DNA of 64,000 nt. Source: Cheiracanthium punctorium. Its lineage: Eukaryota > Arthropoda > Arachnida > Araneae > Cheiracanthiidae. The translations under genes and the position numbers were made by a program. Each line of letters starts with the position of its first letter. Position 1 is the first letter of the stretch. The DNA lies in NCBI GenBank assembly GCA_038373885.1, contig JAWZYV010019454.1:62001-126000 (forward strand), written 5' to 3'. The notes below the pieces were generated by a model. That model was given only the letters and a program-made list of their open reading frames with translations, had not been told where the DNA came from and did not search any database. Positions 47,800 to 59,553 of this stretch are shown in pieces.

Positions 47800-48020
47800 G
47801 ATTCGAAATTAGATTCACAAACGGAGACGGAAGGTGCCTGGTTCGAAACCAGGTCGCGTCCGCCGACCTAACCGTTCGGAATTTCCGTGGTTTCCTACGA
47901 AACATAGCATAAATATGGATTAGGATCCCTTAGAAACAAACCCCTAAGATTGCGCCACACCCCTCGGCCTAGAACCCACGCGTAGCTACGGTCGTAATCC
48001 CGCTAGCAAACAAACAAAAA
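47800..48020 (+). mobile_element. tRNA-derived SINE, family A
   Basis: B box GGTTCGAAACC, then GCGTCCGCCGACCTAACCG, TTCGGAATTTCCGTGG and CCCTCGGCCTAGAACCCACG, with an ACAAACAAAAAC tail. Closely related to 12345-12575. The A-box region is shortened. Confidence 0.8.
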
Positions 48021-48479
48021 CTAAAAAGCAAAATTAGACCAGAGAGAAAGTCGTGATAACTGCTATACTATAGCGTAATTCTTAAAGAGTGTGCAACGTT
48101 ATAGATATATCACATTTTCAATAAAAGATGTTGACTAATTTTGGTGTATTTTTTATGTTGTTGGTTTTTCTTTTTACTCTTTCGTTGTTGTCGCTGCTAC
48201 TCTTTTGCTGTTCGGTTTTCTATTGTTTTTGCATGTTTCTACACTAGGTATCCTTAATTAAGGAAAAATCAGAAAAATTACAATTATGCAAAATGTTGCA
48301 TATAGAATTTAATGAAACTCACCCACAGTGTCTTACAGATAGTAAGCTATAAAATAACATGAAAAGAAATTACCAGACACTTGTGGTATTATAGAAATTG
48401 GCATATGTATAAAATCAACAAATTGCATGTGTCAGTTTGGTATAGGAAAATTAACTTCGATATGGAATATGACCCCCCC

Positions 48480-49640
48480 CCAGAAAAATGCAGCACCAAC
48501 AGCGATGCGTGATGCTGATTAGTCATGCGAACTATGAGTTCTATTGAAAAGGAGAGTCGTTGCTCTTGCAAGGCACCCAGCAAACACACAAAGGTTCTCT
48601 GAACGTCTATTAACGTTCAGAAGACGTTTTCTGAACGTTAATAGACGTTCAGAGAACCTGTGTGTATTTGCTGGGCAGTTACAAGCTTGCCAAGGATTGC
48701 AGAAAAAGGATTGAGAGCAGCTATCTGCCTTCCTAAAGCATCCCAGACATCTTCGATAGGATTCAGGTCCGATGATCGAACTGGCCACTCCATGCTCTGA
48801 ATTGTTTGCTGCTGAAGATAATCATCCACAATGCGAGCCCATTGCGGTCTAGCATTGTCGTCCTGAAACAGGAAATCATCGCCTAATGCCCCGGCATAAG
48901 GACACACATAGGCATCAAGGATGTCATCTGTATAGGTCTGAGCATTGACGGTTCCACGTGGAAAGACATGGAGGTATGTGCGGCCACCCAAAGAGATCCC
49001 ACCCCAAACACAGACACTGCCTCCTGCGTATGCATCTCTTTCATCGATGTTTGAAGGATGATAACGGGTTCCAGGTTCTCTCTAAATCAAGGAACGTTTA
49101 CTATCGCTTTTGAGGCCAAACCTGGACTCATCGTAAACAGAACAGCCCCCATTAATCAACCGTCCAGGGGACATGTTGACGTGCCACCTTAAATGTTTCC
49201 TTCTGTGGCGTTGCGAGTGGGGCACGGAAATGGCTGGTCACCTCGCGTACAGAGCACCTTCGTGAAGCCTTGTCCGTACTGTTGAAGTTGACACCAACCT
49301 TCCGGTGTCTACAGTAAGGGAGGATCTGAGTTGAGCCGGAGTAGCGGTTCTATTCCCTTGTGCACATAACGACAAATACCTGTCATTGGCGATGGTCGTA
49401 ACTGTTGGCCATCCTTGGTGAACCTACTGGATGCCAAATCTGTCGTTAGAAATTGTTGCCAAAGTCTATGAACCACAGAAGGACTGTCTTTGTTATGCCT
49501 CTAGTCTCCCAATAGCTCCCCGTCGCAGTTCTTCTGGCAAGTGATGCCTGAAGCTCGTTGCTACGAATTGGCTGTCCCAGATTTCTTGCCTTACAGTCAG
49601 AGCAAAAGTTGCAAGCTTGATCTCAAAGATGGAGTTTTAT
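48480..49640 (-). pseudogene. Tc1-family DD34E transposase pseudogene
   Basis: This is the coding part of the element at 48240-49809. The best continuous open stretch is 48638-48991, covering the second Asp (DDNARPQ) and the Glu (LNPIEDVWD). Downstream, beyond a 100 bp insertion, the frame resumes as LQEQRLSFSIELIVRM, the usual C-terminal helix region. Upstream, the DESRFGL catalytic block is near 49140 and is followed by an in-frame stop. It would cut and paste DNA at TA sites if intact; it is not intact. Confidence 0.85.
48576..48675. mobile_element. 100 bp palindromic MITE nested in the Tc1 transposase
   Basis: Ends CCCAGCAAACACACA and TGTGTATTTGCTGGG, and almost the whole element is one palindrome built on AGGTTCTCTGAACGTCTATT, with the word AACGTTCAG repeated about the centre. 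Removing it with one copy of the flanking dinucleotide (TG on the minus strand) restores the codons for LVTALQE across the junction. This shows both that it is an insertion and that the host duplication is 2 bp. Confidence 0.9.
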
Positions 49641-49811
49641 GCTTCTAGTAGTTAATTTATTCTGGTTACAACGCCAGTAATTTGCATATTGCAGTTTTAC
49701 TCAGTAACGTTTATTTGACAACATATTCAAATTTCATACAGATTGGCTTATTTTTGAGCGAGTTATCGCTATTTTTGTGATTTTTCCTTAATTTTTGGAA
49801 ACCAGTGTATT

Positions 49812-49950
49812 TTGTGCCATATTCTTTTCTTTTTCTTTCTTTATTTTTTCCTCCATTTTCTTTTTTTTTTTATTCTGCATTTTATTTTTATCTACCCTCT
49901 TCCCCTCCTCTTCTCTTATTCTCCCTGGTTTCTTGCTTTTTTTTTCTTCC
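49812..49950. repeat. Pyrimidine-rich tract
   Basis: About 140 bp of nearly pure T and C. The Phe/Leu/Ser/Pro-rich ORF over it is low complexity, not a gene. Confidence 0.85.
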
Positions 49951-50299
49951 ACCGATTGGTAACTTGCTCTTCGCTTTAGCTTTCTGTTTACATTTTGCAG
50001 TCCCCAAGCCCAGTCTGTGTACAGACTTCTGCTGCTTCTGAAAAAGATCGATTTTTTTTTCGATCAAAACACGTGTACACTTTGATAAGTATCATTTACG
50101 TGAGTTATTCTACAAACTGCTAACTATTTTATCTTTCAAACACCAGTTTCTTTTGAGTGTGCCTTGTTAATTTTGGTTATATTTGGCCCCACATATTCTC
50201 ATTTACCCCAGTTTAGTGTAACTCATTTTGCTGCAAATATCTAATGTCATTGTCTGGGTCACCCCCCATTACGGATAATCCAATTTTTTTTTAAACATG

Positions 50300-50393
50300 C
50301 ATCACTACTTGCTCTTTGGTTTCTCTCGCCCCCCCTACAAACGCTCTGCAGCCCCCTCCCTGGGGGTCACGCCCCACAGGTTGAGAAACGCTG
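50300..50393 (+). mobile_element. hAT-type element 3' end fragment
   Basis: Ends CAGGTTGAGAAACGCTG (50377-50393), whose reverse complement CAGCGTTTCTCAACCTG is the classic hAT terminal inverted repeat form, preceded by GGGGGTCACGCCCCA. No matching left end was found. Confidence 0.55.
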
Positions 50394-50399
50394 TATTAA

Positions 50400-50928
50400 A
50401 CAGTAAACGCTATGCACTCTATATTTTCGGACCACGTTTTCTCCGTATAAACTTACACTCACTTAACACTACTATATCCTCTTAAACGTCCGTTGAGCAT
50501 GCACAGTCTACCAAGCTTTTACGAAGCACTGTATAAATTTTTCTTCCTTTCGAGCTTTCTTGAATACTTATTTCCCAACTTTTTCAGGGAATTATTTGCA
50601 AAAACCTCTCATTTACTTCCTTGTTGAATATTTTCGCGATATTTTTTTACATTTTGCGCCTGCAAGCGTACCGCTGGAGACCAAATGTATTGGTAAGCTT
50701 TATTTTATGACAGCGTCTATGATGTGGGCTGTTTTAGGACAAAAATATTTCACATTTTATGTCATAAAATGTGTCACGAAGCAGTAACGAGCAAAAAGTG
50801 TGTATTTTTTATGCGATAAAATAAGGATATGCAAATTTAATCTCGTACGAATGTTTATAGTTTACCCACTAAATTAATAAGATTTTTATGCATTATCGTT
50901 ACTCGAAAATTCAAATCAAGACATAATA
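50400..50928. other. AT-rich stretch without recognisable gene
   Basis: Contains the inverted words CACATTTTATGTCAT and ATAAAATGTG near 50750-50773. No exon recognised. Confidence 0.4.
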
Positions 50929-50929
50929 A

Positions 50930-51361
50930 TATTAGTATAAATTACATTTATTTGTATCTGGATGTAATGAAATAAGTATTAAATATACAGTGAAGCATCC
51001 AGAGAAATGTTGCTTTAAAATTAAATTCAATACATTATTATACTCGTAGTATACATTAAATTTATTTAGATCAGGATGCTTGTGAAATAAGTATTAAATA
51101 TACAGTGAATCATCTAGGCAGTGTTACTAGAAAATTAAAAATTAATACATAGTAATAATATAAGTTAAATTTATTTAGATCAGGATGTATACGAAATAAA
51201 TATTAAATACACAGTGAAGCATCCAGGAAATGTTACTTGAAAATTATAATCAATGCATAGTAATAATATAAGTTATTAGATAATGATGTATACGAAATAA
51301 GTATTAAATTTACAGTGGAGCATCCAGAAAATATTAATCGAAAATTAAAATCAGTACATAG
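50930..51361. repeat. Tandem repeat, 100-114 bp unit, four copies
   Basis: GAAATAAGTATTAAATATAC then AGTGAAGCATCC recurs at 50969, 51083, 51193 and 51293 (steps 114, 110, 100), followed each time by GAAAATTA and AATACATAGTAATAAT-like blocks. Confidence 0.85.
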
Positions 51362-51740
51362 CAGTGGCGTAGCCACGGAGGGGGAGGGGGGGGTTAGTGG
51401 GGCAGCAAACTTATGTTAGAATGTAAAATTAATGAAAACTTAGTAACATAACAATCATAAATGGGTACTTATCAGCAATATGATCTTTTCGGGCGGTACA
51501 AAACGTCCGCCCTTCCTCGATTGTAAAAATACAGCTACTCAGAATCACACAAATCGGGAATATGAAGTAACTTGTGTTACAGAGTTTATCAATCTCACGC
51601 GATTTTCAATCTATGACTTCACATTTCTGACTGACGTAAAAGAAAGCCCTGCTAGTAAATCTGATTCACTCAGCCCACCCAGTTAGTGTTTTAGGGGGTT
51701 TAAAATGGAACGCTGGTATTTTTTTTTTTTTTTTTTTACA
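51362..51740 (+). repeat. Unclassified element starting CAGTGGCGTAGCCACGG
   Basis: The start word resembles termini of hAT-like DNA elements and lies exactly at the end of the tandem array. A T run at 51719-51737 may mark the other side. The 68-codon ORF inside is not recognised. Confidence 0.3.
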
Positions 51741-52101
51741 TTCAATCAGTATTTATTTAGTATTCGAAAACGTACTCATGTTTCAAATCAATGGAAGTTG
51801 AAAGCGACAATACGGAGGACAATTACGGAGAAACGTAATCCCGCATCAAAATTTGAGATTTTCCGTTTGAGATAATTTTTAAATGTAATTTTTTTTTTCA
51901 TCCGAAAAAAGTGTTTGTAGACGTCAAAACGACCCGCCACAATGTAGGTGATCTAAATATGCAGGGTACCCTAGAATTGTTGGACACATTGTGAAAATAA
52001 GTAAAAAATTCTAAACACAGTAGTATTAAAATGTAATTGTGTTTAGAATTTTTATAACTAATTGCATGCTACTAAAATTAATAGCTTTCAATATGAGATC
52101 C

Positions 52102-52425
52102 TCAGGCAACTCGTACAACATCTAAGCGATATTCGGTCTCATTCCGAGTATTTGAAAGCATCTGAGGAGTTATGGAATGAATAGCAGCTGGGATTCGCTG
52201 CTTGTGTTCCTGTACATTAGTCCCGTGAACAATGTCTTTGACGTAATCCCGCATGAAAAAAGCCAAGGGGCTTAAATGCGACGTTCAAGGAGGCCCCCTT
52301 AATTGTACCGCTTTCCGAAATGGTAGCGAAATGGTGATTGAGGCGATAGCACACAGAGTTTGAACAATATGGAGGTGAGCCGTCCTGTTGAAAAATTACG
52401 TTCCCAAATCTTTTACACAGTCACC
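52102..52425 (-). pseudogene. Mariner/Tc-like DDE_3 transposase remnant
   Basis: The minus strand reads VIFQQDGSPPYCSN, then an LNHHFATISESGTI-like block, then after frameshifts AFFMRDYVKDIVHGTNVQEH and PAAIHSITPQMLSN, then TEYRLDVVRVA and a TGA at 52102-52104. This follows the common arthropod DDE transposase pattern FQQDGAPPH / WIGRGGP / DLTPLDFFLWGYVKD / EYRLDV. The catalytic Asp (QDG) is kept, but the DLTPLDFF segment is mutated (KPLGFF). N-terminal parts and terminal repeats were not found. Confidence 0.8.
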
Positions 52426-52429
52426 ATGT

Positions 52430-54112
52430 CCACTACGCTTTTCTGAATCTAATCTCTTGTCAAAGTCCCTGACTCCTAGTGCCATCTGTAAAGAAGTTAT
52501 TTAGTTAGGCTGTTTTAAATTATTAAGTTGCGAAATAACTTTGAAGATGTCGAAGGGCAACAAATAAATAACTTACGCCAGCAGGATGCCAAGAGGGAAA
52601 TCAAAAAGGTCGTTGATTTTGCAAACGGACGCAATGAAATCTATTTTTAGCACAACGGCGGGCGCTAGAATGAAGAGACAAGAAAACGAAAAGAATAGTG
52701 CATACGGGGAAAAGCAAATATACAGATTTAAAAACCGAAATGGCAGAAAAATGAAAACAGAAGTGATTTAGAATTTTTGATTTTGGATAGATTACATTAA
52801 AGAAAGCCAAAGTAAATTATTATTAAATTAGATATGTGATCTCCATCACACCATCTATCGGATTTTTTGGTACAAAATTATAGGAAACGAAATTCTGGTA
52901 CTTTTCTAAGTCGACCATTATTAAAATATCGTATAGTTTATTTACATTATTATCATCATCATTATTATTATTGTTTAACATTGTAAAGTGTTGAACAGTT
53001 CTCGGCATTCCGTATAATCCCTAGATATTATTCGAAAAATTGTGAAGTAAATTTTTCTAAAAGTAAAATTTCCATTACATAATATTATCAGTCCAAGAAA
53101 CTAATGTAAAAGATTTTTTTTTTCGCTTAGATTTTCCTCTGTATATTTCAGTATAGTTACGTAAGTATCAGACGCAAATTCATGCATTAAAACTGGCGTA
53201 TTTTGACAGAAAGCTTTTTACAGTCATTATAACAAATTAAAAAAGAGAAAACGTTTTCAGAAATTTTATCATGCTTCTTGCAGCAAAAATATCAGATTTC
53301 AGGATGGTTTTCATTCGCCAAACACCCTCCTCTCCTTTCTCTATTAATTTTAATGTGAGATGTCACTCAAATATCTTAGAGAGCAGAGATGTTTTTATAA
53401 CTTAATTACATTCTGAAAGCTACACTTATACTTTTAAGAACCAAAAGTTAGAATCGAAATTGTCGACGCGAATCTAAAATTCATTCTTCTTTCAAAAATA
53501 ACAAAAAAAAAAGAAATAATAATAAAGAAAAGAAAAAATCCCACGATAAATTCTTTCTTCCCGCTCAAAATAAAGCATCGCTTTTTCGTCGAGGCGTCAT
53601 CACTCAAATATTTATTTTAGCAACAAATGATTTTTTTCTTTTAAAAGCAGTTTCTAGCAGCTTGTCGATGAATGAATTTATTCAGGGGTTACAGAAAAAT
53701 ATATCATTTATCTTTTTTTTTTCGTTATTATTGTTAACACTTTCTCTTTAAAAAATTCCTTTTGTTGAATTCTTCATTATTTCATAAATTTAAAGAAAAC
53801 AATTTTCAAATTAAAAAATATTAAAGTAAAATTAGCTTTAAGTATCCTATTTATTCAGCTTAAATCAAAATTTTGAAAAAGGGGAGAACGACTCTGTTTA
53901 TTATTGCAATATACATATATGTATACATACGTATAAATGCATATTTGTGTGTGTGTGTGTGTAATTCTTTTATAAAAATTAAGTTTTAAGGTTCGTTATA
54001 AAAGTGCATTATCATAATGTACGGGGTTTCAGTCATTATTGTTTCCGTATGAATACAATGTTTAATGCCATCTCTCTTCATTTTTCAAAGATATGGGGTT
54101 ATATAAAGATAA
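52430..54112. other. AT-rich stretch without recognisable gene
   Basis: Short (ATT)n-like tract near 52948-52975 and (TG)n at 53946-53962. The 61-codon ORF at 52586-52771 has no motif I recognise. Confidence 0.45.
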
Positions 54113-54116
54113 ATAA

Positions 54117-54834
54117 TACACAAGGGTCGTCCGAAAAGTAAGTTTCCTACAGTCAATAAATAAGAACAAAACATTATTACTTGGAAATATTTATTCCCTA
54201 AGATACAGAAATATTTCAGCTACGTCTCAACATACGAATAATCTGAATTGCAATATTTGTCATATCGAGAGATAAGTTTTGTAGTCCATGTCATAGAAGT
54301 CTGCCCCCTGATATAGGAGCCAGCGTGTTACAGTTGTTTGCAGCCATCGTCAGTAGAAAAAAAAAAAAAAAAGGATGCCTGGACAGGAATTTCTTGCGGT
54401 GCAAGTCACTGGAAGCAAGATCGGTAACCTATGGGTAACCTAAGAAAGGAGCCAGAGTGTCACAGTTTTTTTTTGAAGATTTCGTCCGTGGAAAATGATG
54501 ACCGGACAGGAATTTCTTCAAGTCACTGGAAGCATGATCGGCAATTATGCTTCCAGTGACTTGCACCTGAAAAAATTTTTGTCCGGACATCAATTTTCCA
54601 CTGACGAAGGCTACAAACAACTGTGACACTCTGGATCCTTTCTCAGGAGGCAGACTTCTATGACACTGGACTACAATAATTTATCCCATGGTGGGACAAG
54701 TGTTACACTTCAGGTTATTCTTAAGCTAAGAAGTAGCTGAAAGATTGCTGTATCTTTTGCAATAAATTTTTCCAGGTAATAATTTTTGTTCCTTTTTATT
54801 GGCTGGGAAGTTTACTTTCACGACGACCCTCGTA
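54117..54834. mobile_element. Mariner-type foldback MITE
   Basis: Termini ATAATACACAAGGGTCGTCC and, inverted, ATAATACGAGGGTCGTCG, followed by AAAGTAAGTTTCC / AAAGTAAACTTCC, typical of mariner ends next to TA. Inside, an approximately 85 bp module (CAGTTGTTTGCAGCC, GGACAGGAATTTCTT, AAGTCACTGGAAGC) occurs twice directly (about 54332-54420 and 54459-54540) and once inverted (54547-54635), with a perfect GTCACTGGAAGCAT palindrome pair at the centre. No transposase remains. Confidence 0.8.
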
Positions 54835-55004
54835 TTATGAATACATTAAAAAATAGTCTGATATCACGTTGAATTCATGAAACAATGATTTCTTGGGAAA
54901 TATCAATGCACAAAATCATACGTTAATGCATGGATTTGATGTTCCACCAATTTGATGTAAATCTCATATAAATTCTTTAAATTTTCGTGAGTTTAAATTG
55001 GCTC

Positions 55005-55213
55005 AAACTTTGCCCACGTGACGTTGTAGCTAGCAAACCATTCTCTTTCATTTTGGGTCTAGGTTCGACTTTTGGCTTGGGCAAGTATATTAACGTATCG
55101 GTATAATCACCTACTGGGTGACCTTACAATAAAATGACCAATACTCTGGTCCTTGGTAGTCGCGAATATCCGATGGCCAAATGCCCACCTTTCCAAAAAA
55201 AAAAAAAAAAAAA
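55005..55213 (+). mobile_element. tRNA-derived SINE with poly(A) tail
   Basis: A-box-like TTGTAGCTAGCAAACC, B box AGGTTCGACTTTTGG, end block AAATGACCAATACTCTGGTC, then a 16-18 bp A run ending at 55213. Confidence 0.75.
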
Positions 55214-55214
55214 T

Positions 55215-57580
55215 CCACAGTTTTATCGATTATGAAAATATTTGAACGCGTAACAGGCTTTGTCTTTTTAACTCCTGGAATTTAGACGACAAAGAATTTT
55301 AAAAACACATACGCCGCAATCATAAGCAAGCAATGTGCCTATACATACATTTTTTTTCAATCAATAGACCCTTGCATAGATGTATTTTATGAAAAATAAT
55401 TCAAAATTCAAAGCATTTCCTATACTTGGAAGTTCATACACAGCCTACAAAATGCTACGAGTGAAGATTTTCTTAAATTATTTTTATCGCCTACGAAAAT
55501 ATTATTTTGCCTGCTACGTAAAAGTATGCAATTTTTCGTGATAATTCTGTATTTGAAAACTTTTTACTTGTTACACTCGTTCATTTAGTTTAAACTATCT
55601 GTGTTCTTACTTTAAGTATATTTACGAATGCCGTTATGCGACGGGATAAAAGCAGTAGGTTGCGTTCTTTCGCTAAGGCCCCGTCTGTAGGTTCCTCAGT
55701 CTTGAGTATATTCACGTACAGGTATTTACAAACAAGCAAAATATTTACTAAAATCTGCGATGTTCCATGTTTTTACTCCCCTTCCTTGCTCAAAACACGA
55801 GTGTACATAACTTGAGGTATTCCATCTTTTCACGCGTATGGAGCCGTAGTTAACTAAAATTTTCGATAAGTGTGATGTATTTAGTAACTACGCGCGAATC
55901 TTTGATTGTATTTTATTAAATGCATCTGTACAAAAATATGTTCCGTTTTAAATGCAATCGTTAAACCTAACGCTTTATAAAAAGTGAGAAATTTTTGTTT
56001 TAGTGGATACCCAATACTGATAGTAAAATGAAAATATAAATATATTTCATTTTTCTTTTTCTACGTATCAACGGAAACCTGTAACAAACTAACAAAAAAC
56101 AGGAGAAAGAAAGACTAATTTTATACCATTTGAAACAAAATGAATGCTATGGAACAGAAAGTTTCTTTGACACTGCTTCAGTGTTATAATTTCGGTACAA
56201 CAGCTCATCAAAACATTATACTAGAAAAAATGACTGCATTAGATGGCGAAATCTTGTTCTGGCATTTGGTACTCATGTTGATCATAAATTTATGTGCGTC
56301 GAACCATAAAGTGCAAAAAATTGAACCATGAAATTGATAACAAACAAACCATTGGTAAGATACTGAACTTTCAAGTGGCGAATATGTTAAAAATGGCAGT
56401 GCTCATGGAAGATAATTTCTAATTCTAGGAATTGATCCCTTTCTATAGCTTAGAATTGATTGAACATTTTTAGAAAGCCCTTTAAATGCATGTGTGGCAA
56501 CATCATTGGGATAGAACCCAAGGTTAGTACTGTTTCCCCAGCTTATGCGCGCCCATGGACGCAAACACGCATGCGCTAACTGAACGAGTCGAGTGACAAA
56601 ATAGGGATGAGGATACCAGGCAGAGGGAATGTTTACAAGTTGTGGATAACAATGTTTACAAGCTCGGAATCAAAGGAAAATGATAGCCACAAACGAGCAA
56701 GTTTGTTTTCGCTGAAAAGAAATTAATAATGACGATGTAATATTTAAAAATTGCGTTTCTTCACTTTAGATCGCAGCCGAGCGCAATTATAGCTCTGCGC
56801 ATCTTTCTACCCAAACCCCCCCTCTTCTGCGTTTGAATTCGTCCTTCGCAGCTGGACCTTTCGGGGCTTTCTGGACATCTGGAACTTTCGGGAACACTAT
56901 ATGAAGACTCCGTGCCTTAGACACAAGACCAAAAGGTTGCTGCGCATGAGCTCGTAAAAATACTTTTGTAGCTTCGCCAAAAACTATCAGCACTACACTA
57001 TTGACTGTAAATAGCTGTAAGTTATTGCCATATGATAATGAAACGTTGAACCTGAATTTCACCTTTTGCAGCCAGTTTTGAAAAAGAATTTAAAAAAGAA
57101 GCAATTGCTGTTACTTTTTATTTATGATTCCGTTAAATGGTTCAACACTGAACAAAAAATTTCTGGAGTGTTCATCGCATAACAGAAACATTTTTGAGTA
57201 ATAGGAAAATCGAAGAGAAGCGGAATATTTTTAAGCCCTTCCCTTCTTCTTCTTTTTTTTTTAATGAATTTCATATCTTTCTGTTCATACAGTAATTTGA
57301 AAAATCTTGAAGCAATTACATTTCAAAATTATTATTGGTTGTATAAACAATCTATGAATGAAAATATTTATACAAACAAGAGACAGATTTCGCCATGTGT
57401 GATTGTCTCATGGCTGAGTATGTTGTACAAATCAATTTTACTGTTCATAAAATATAAAAGTGCGAAAACTGAATGAACCATATGCATTTCTTTAGTTTAA
57501 GCCTAATATATAGAACAAAAAGATGTTAAAATTTCGGCGGGCAAAAATCGGACAAAACGTACAGAGTTAATATTTATTTA
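55215..57580. other. Stretch without recognisable gene
   Basis: A GC-richer patch (56520-57060) contains a 91-codon minus ORF with the end KVPDVQKAPKGPAAKDEF. I do not recognise it and cannot call it a gene. GAATGTTTACAAGTT and CAATGTTTACAAGCT form a short direct repeat at 56627-56664. Confidence 0.4.
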
Positions 57581-57584
57581 ATTG

Positions 57585-57732
57585 TAGTGAAACCTCCGAA
57601 AGTTGGACACTTGCGGTTCCCTCAAAAAGTGTCCAATTTACAGTGGTATGTTACAATATTATTGTCAAGTTCCTTTCCCCAGAAAAAAGTGTCCAAATTA
57701 TGGTGGGGCACAACTTGGGAGGTTTCACTGTA
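57585..57732. mobile_element. pogo/Tigger-type MITE, 148 bp
   Basis: TAGTGAAACCTCCGAAAGTTG at the left faces CACAACTTGGGAGGTTTCACTG plus TA at the right. GTGAAACCTCC next to TA is characteristic of pogo-like termini. Internally AAAAAGTGTCCAA is repeated. Confidence 0.8.
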
Positions 57733-57734
57733 TT

Positions 57735-59550
57735 AGTTTTTATTATAAGATCATAAACTGCAACCATGCATGAGTTAAGTCATTTTCTTTCTTTAATCTT
57801 CTAAACAGAACAATTATATGTAAACTTTACTTGGCTTTAATTACAATTTTTGTAAAAAAGCTGTTTAGTTAACAGTAACCTTTATCTGACTCCATCTCTC
57901 TCTGATCTAAATTACAGTAACGTTTTTATGGAGTTTGAAAGTTCTACAAAAAAACTAACTTAACGAATCCGCCCCCACAAGCCATGCAATACTGACAAAA
58001 CGTTTATCACTTTCTACCTCCTTTACTTCTATTAAATCTTTCTACTCAAAAACAAACCACGGGTGCGACTCAAATAAACATCGCCGTCTCTCTCAAAGCC
58101 GAAACTGTGTTTAAATTCTCCTTTCCTGGAAACCTTTTCAACGAAAAATAAAATGCTTAACGTCAAAGAATACTTTACTCTGAATATATTTACAGTGACA
58201 CTCGCATAAAGAAAATATTAGAGTACTACGCTCCTTCCACTAACCCTGGTGGAATACTTTTAATGCTTTTCCCACACGTTAAATAAAGACTATATTATCC
58301 AAGGTATATATTTATATTTATGTTCTTTTTTTTCGGCGGGAGTTTGTTTATGCTGAATATTTTATACAGAATTTTGGTCAATCATTCTTTTATTTATTTA
58401 TTTATTTCTCTGTTGTGCTTAAGCTGTGAAAATATAAGGAGTGTTGATTTTTCCCCCCCTATTATCGGTATCTCAAGGAAAATGGATGAAAATGATGAGT
58501 TGAGTTGTTTCGTGCTCAGATGTGAATTTTAATTCTGTGCGGATTTGGTATTTTAATAAATACGAAACACAAAATTAACAAATTAGCTAATTTTTTTTAC
58601 TGTCAGGAGGCAGGAAGTTTATATATAGGCCGATTGTATGACTTGTACACTTAACTATTAATACACAGAAAAAAGTGTTTTGTTGAATTGAACAAAATTT
58701 TCTTCGTGCAACAAAAATTTCGTTGGAGCTATTTAAGCTGAATAACTTAACAAAGTTTTTATTAACTTAGCGAAATATTTCGTCTTATTTAAAAAGACTT
58801 TTGTTGCTTTTCCATTTGGCTTAAAATAGTTTTTTCTAAATTGCTCAGAAGAATTTTTCACAAATAAAACGATTTTCACTGAATGAAGTGTTGACATAGG
58901 AGAGGATGTTCCCACGAAACAAAATCTTTTAAATGTGAAAATATTCCACAGAGTATGCAATTTCGATTTCGGTATATAATAAAAATTGAATATGAAGTTA
59001 TTTATTTTAAGTAGGCAACAATTAAATAGACTAAGTGTGGACATATTTTTGTCAACTGTTTTTTCTATTGCCCGTTGTTATTTCTCCACAACGGGATTCA
59101 TTCTCTAGTCAAATGATAATGTGAAAAGGAACAGTAAATTTTACTGAAAGCTCCTTTAAAAGAGTGTTTTTTGTTTGTAAACAATGAAAGACTTCTCTCC
59201 CACTTAGTTAAGTATGTAGCTTTTGTATAAGCATTCAGTCGGTGAAGACCGGGTACAATGAAACATACTATCTGAAATCAGTCGGATTTATCGGGAAAAA
59301 GTTGTAACTACTACACGTGTTATACAAATGTATGGTCCAGTTACTGATTTTGTTTGGAGATAATCGCGCTTTAATAACAAGAACAAAAGAAAGATGATGG
59401 CTTTTCACCACTGAAAGTACGTTTCAGTAATAAAAATAAGTTTGTTTTACCTCCTTGCTCTCCTTCGTACCATTATTTAATATTGAAATATTGCAATCGT
59501 TATGTTATTGTCTTCTAAGTTAGAATTTAAAATTGTACTACATATATACA
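57735..59550. other. AT-rich stretch without recognisable gene
   Basis: A short ATTT microsatellite at 58389-58408. No exon supported. Confidence 0.45.
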
Positions 59551-59553
59551 TAC

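Larger units (their letters stand above)
48240..49809 (-). mobile_element. Near-complete dead Tc1-like transposon
   Basis: Terminal inverted repeats: left TACACTAGGTATCCTTAATT, right (minus) TACACTGGTTTCCAAAAATT, both continuing AAGGAAAAATCA, each starting at a TA target. On the minus strand a frame-shifted transposase can be followed: DESRFGLKSDSKRSLI then stop, WGGISLGGRTYLHVFPRG, then FQDDNARPQWARIVDDYLQQ, then WPVRSSDLNPIEDVWDALGR. These show the first and second catalytic Asp and the Glu of the DD34E triad; the N-terminal DNA-binding part is degraded. The normal His of the DDNARPH motif is Gln here. Several stops and frameshifts, plus an inserted MITE, make it inactive. Confidence 0.9.

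Noticed and set aside
49805..50041. 78-codon ORF starting in a Phe-rich stretch.
   Set aside because: It lies in a pyrimidine tract; low complexity only.
56787..57062. 91-codon minus ORF in a GC-raised patch.
   Set aside because: No known motif, no splice signals or conservation to rely on; could be part of an unclassified repeat.
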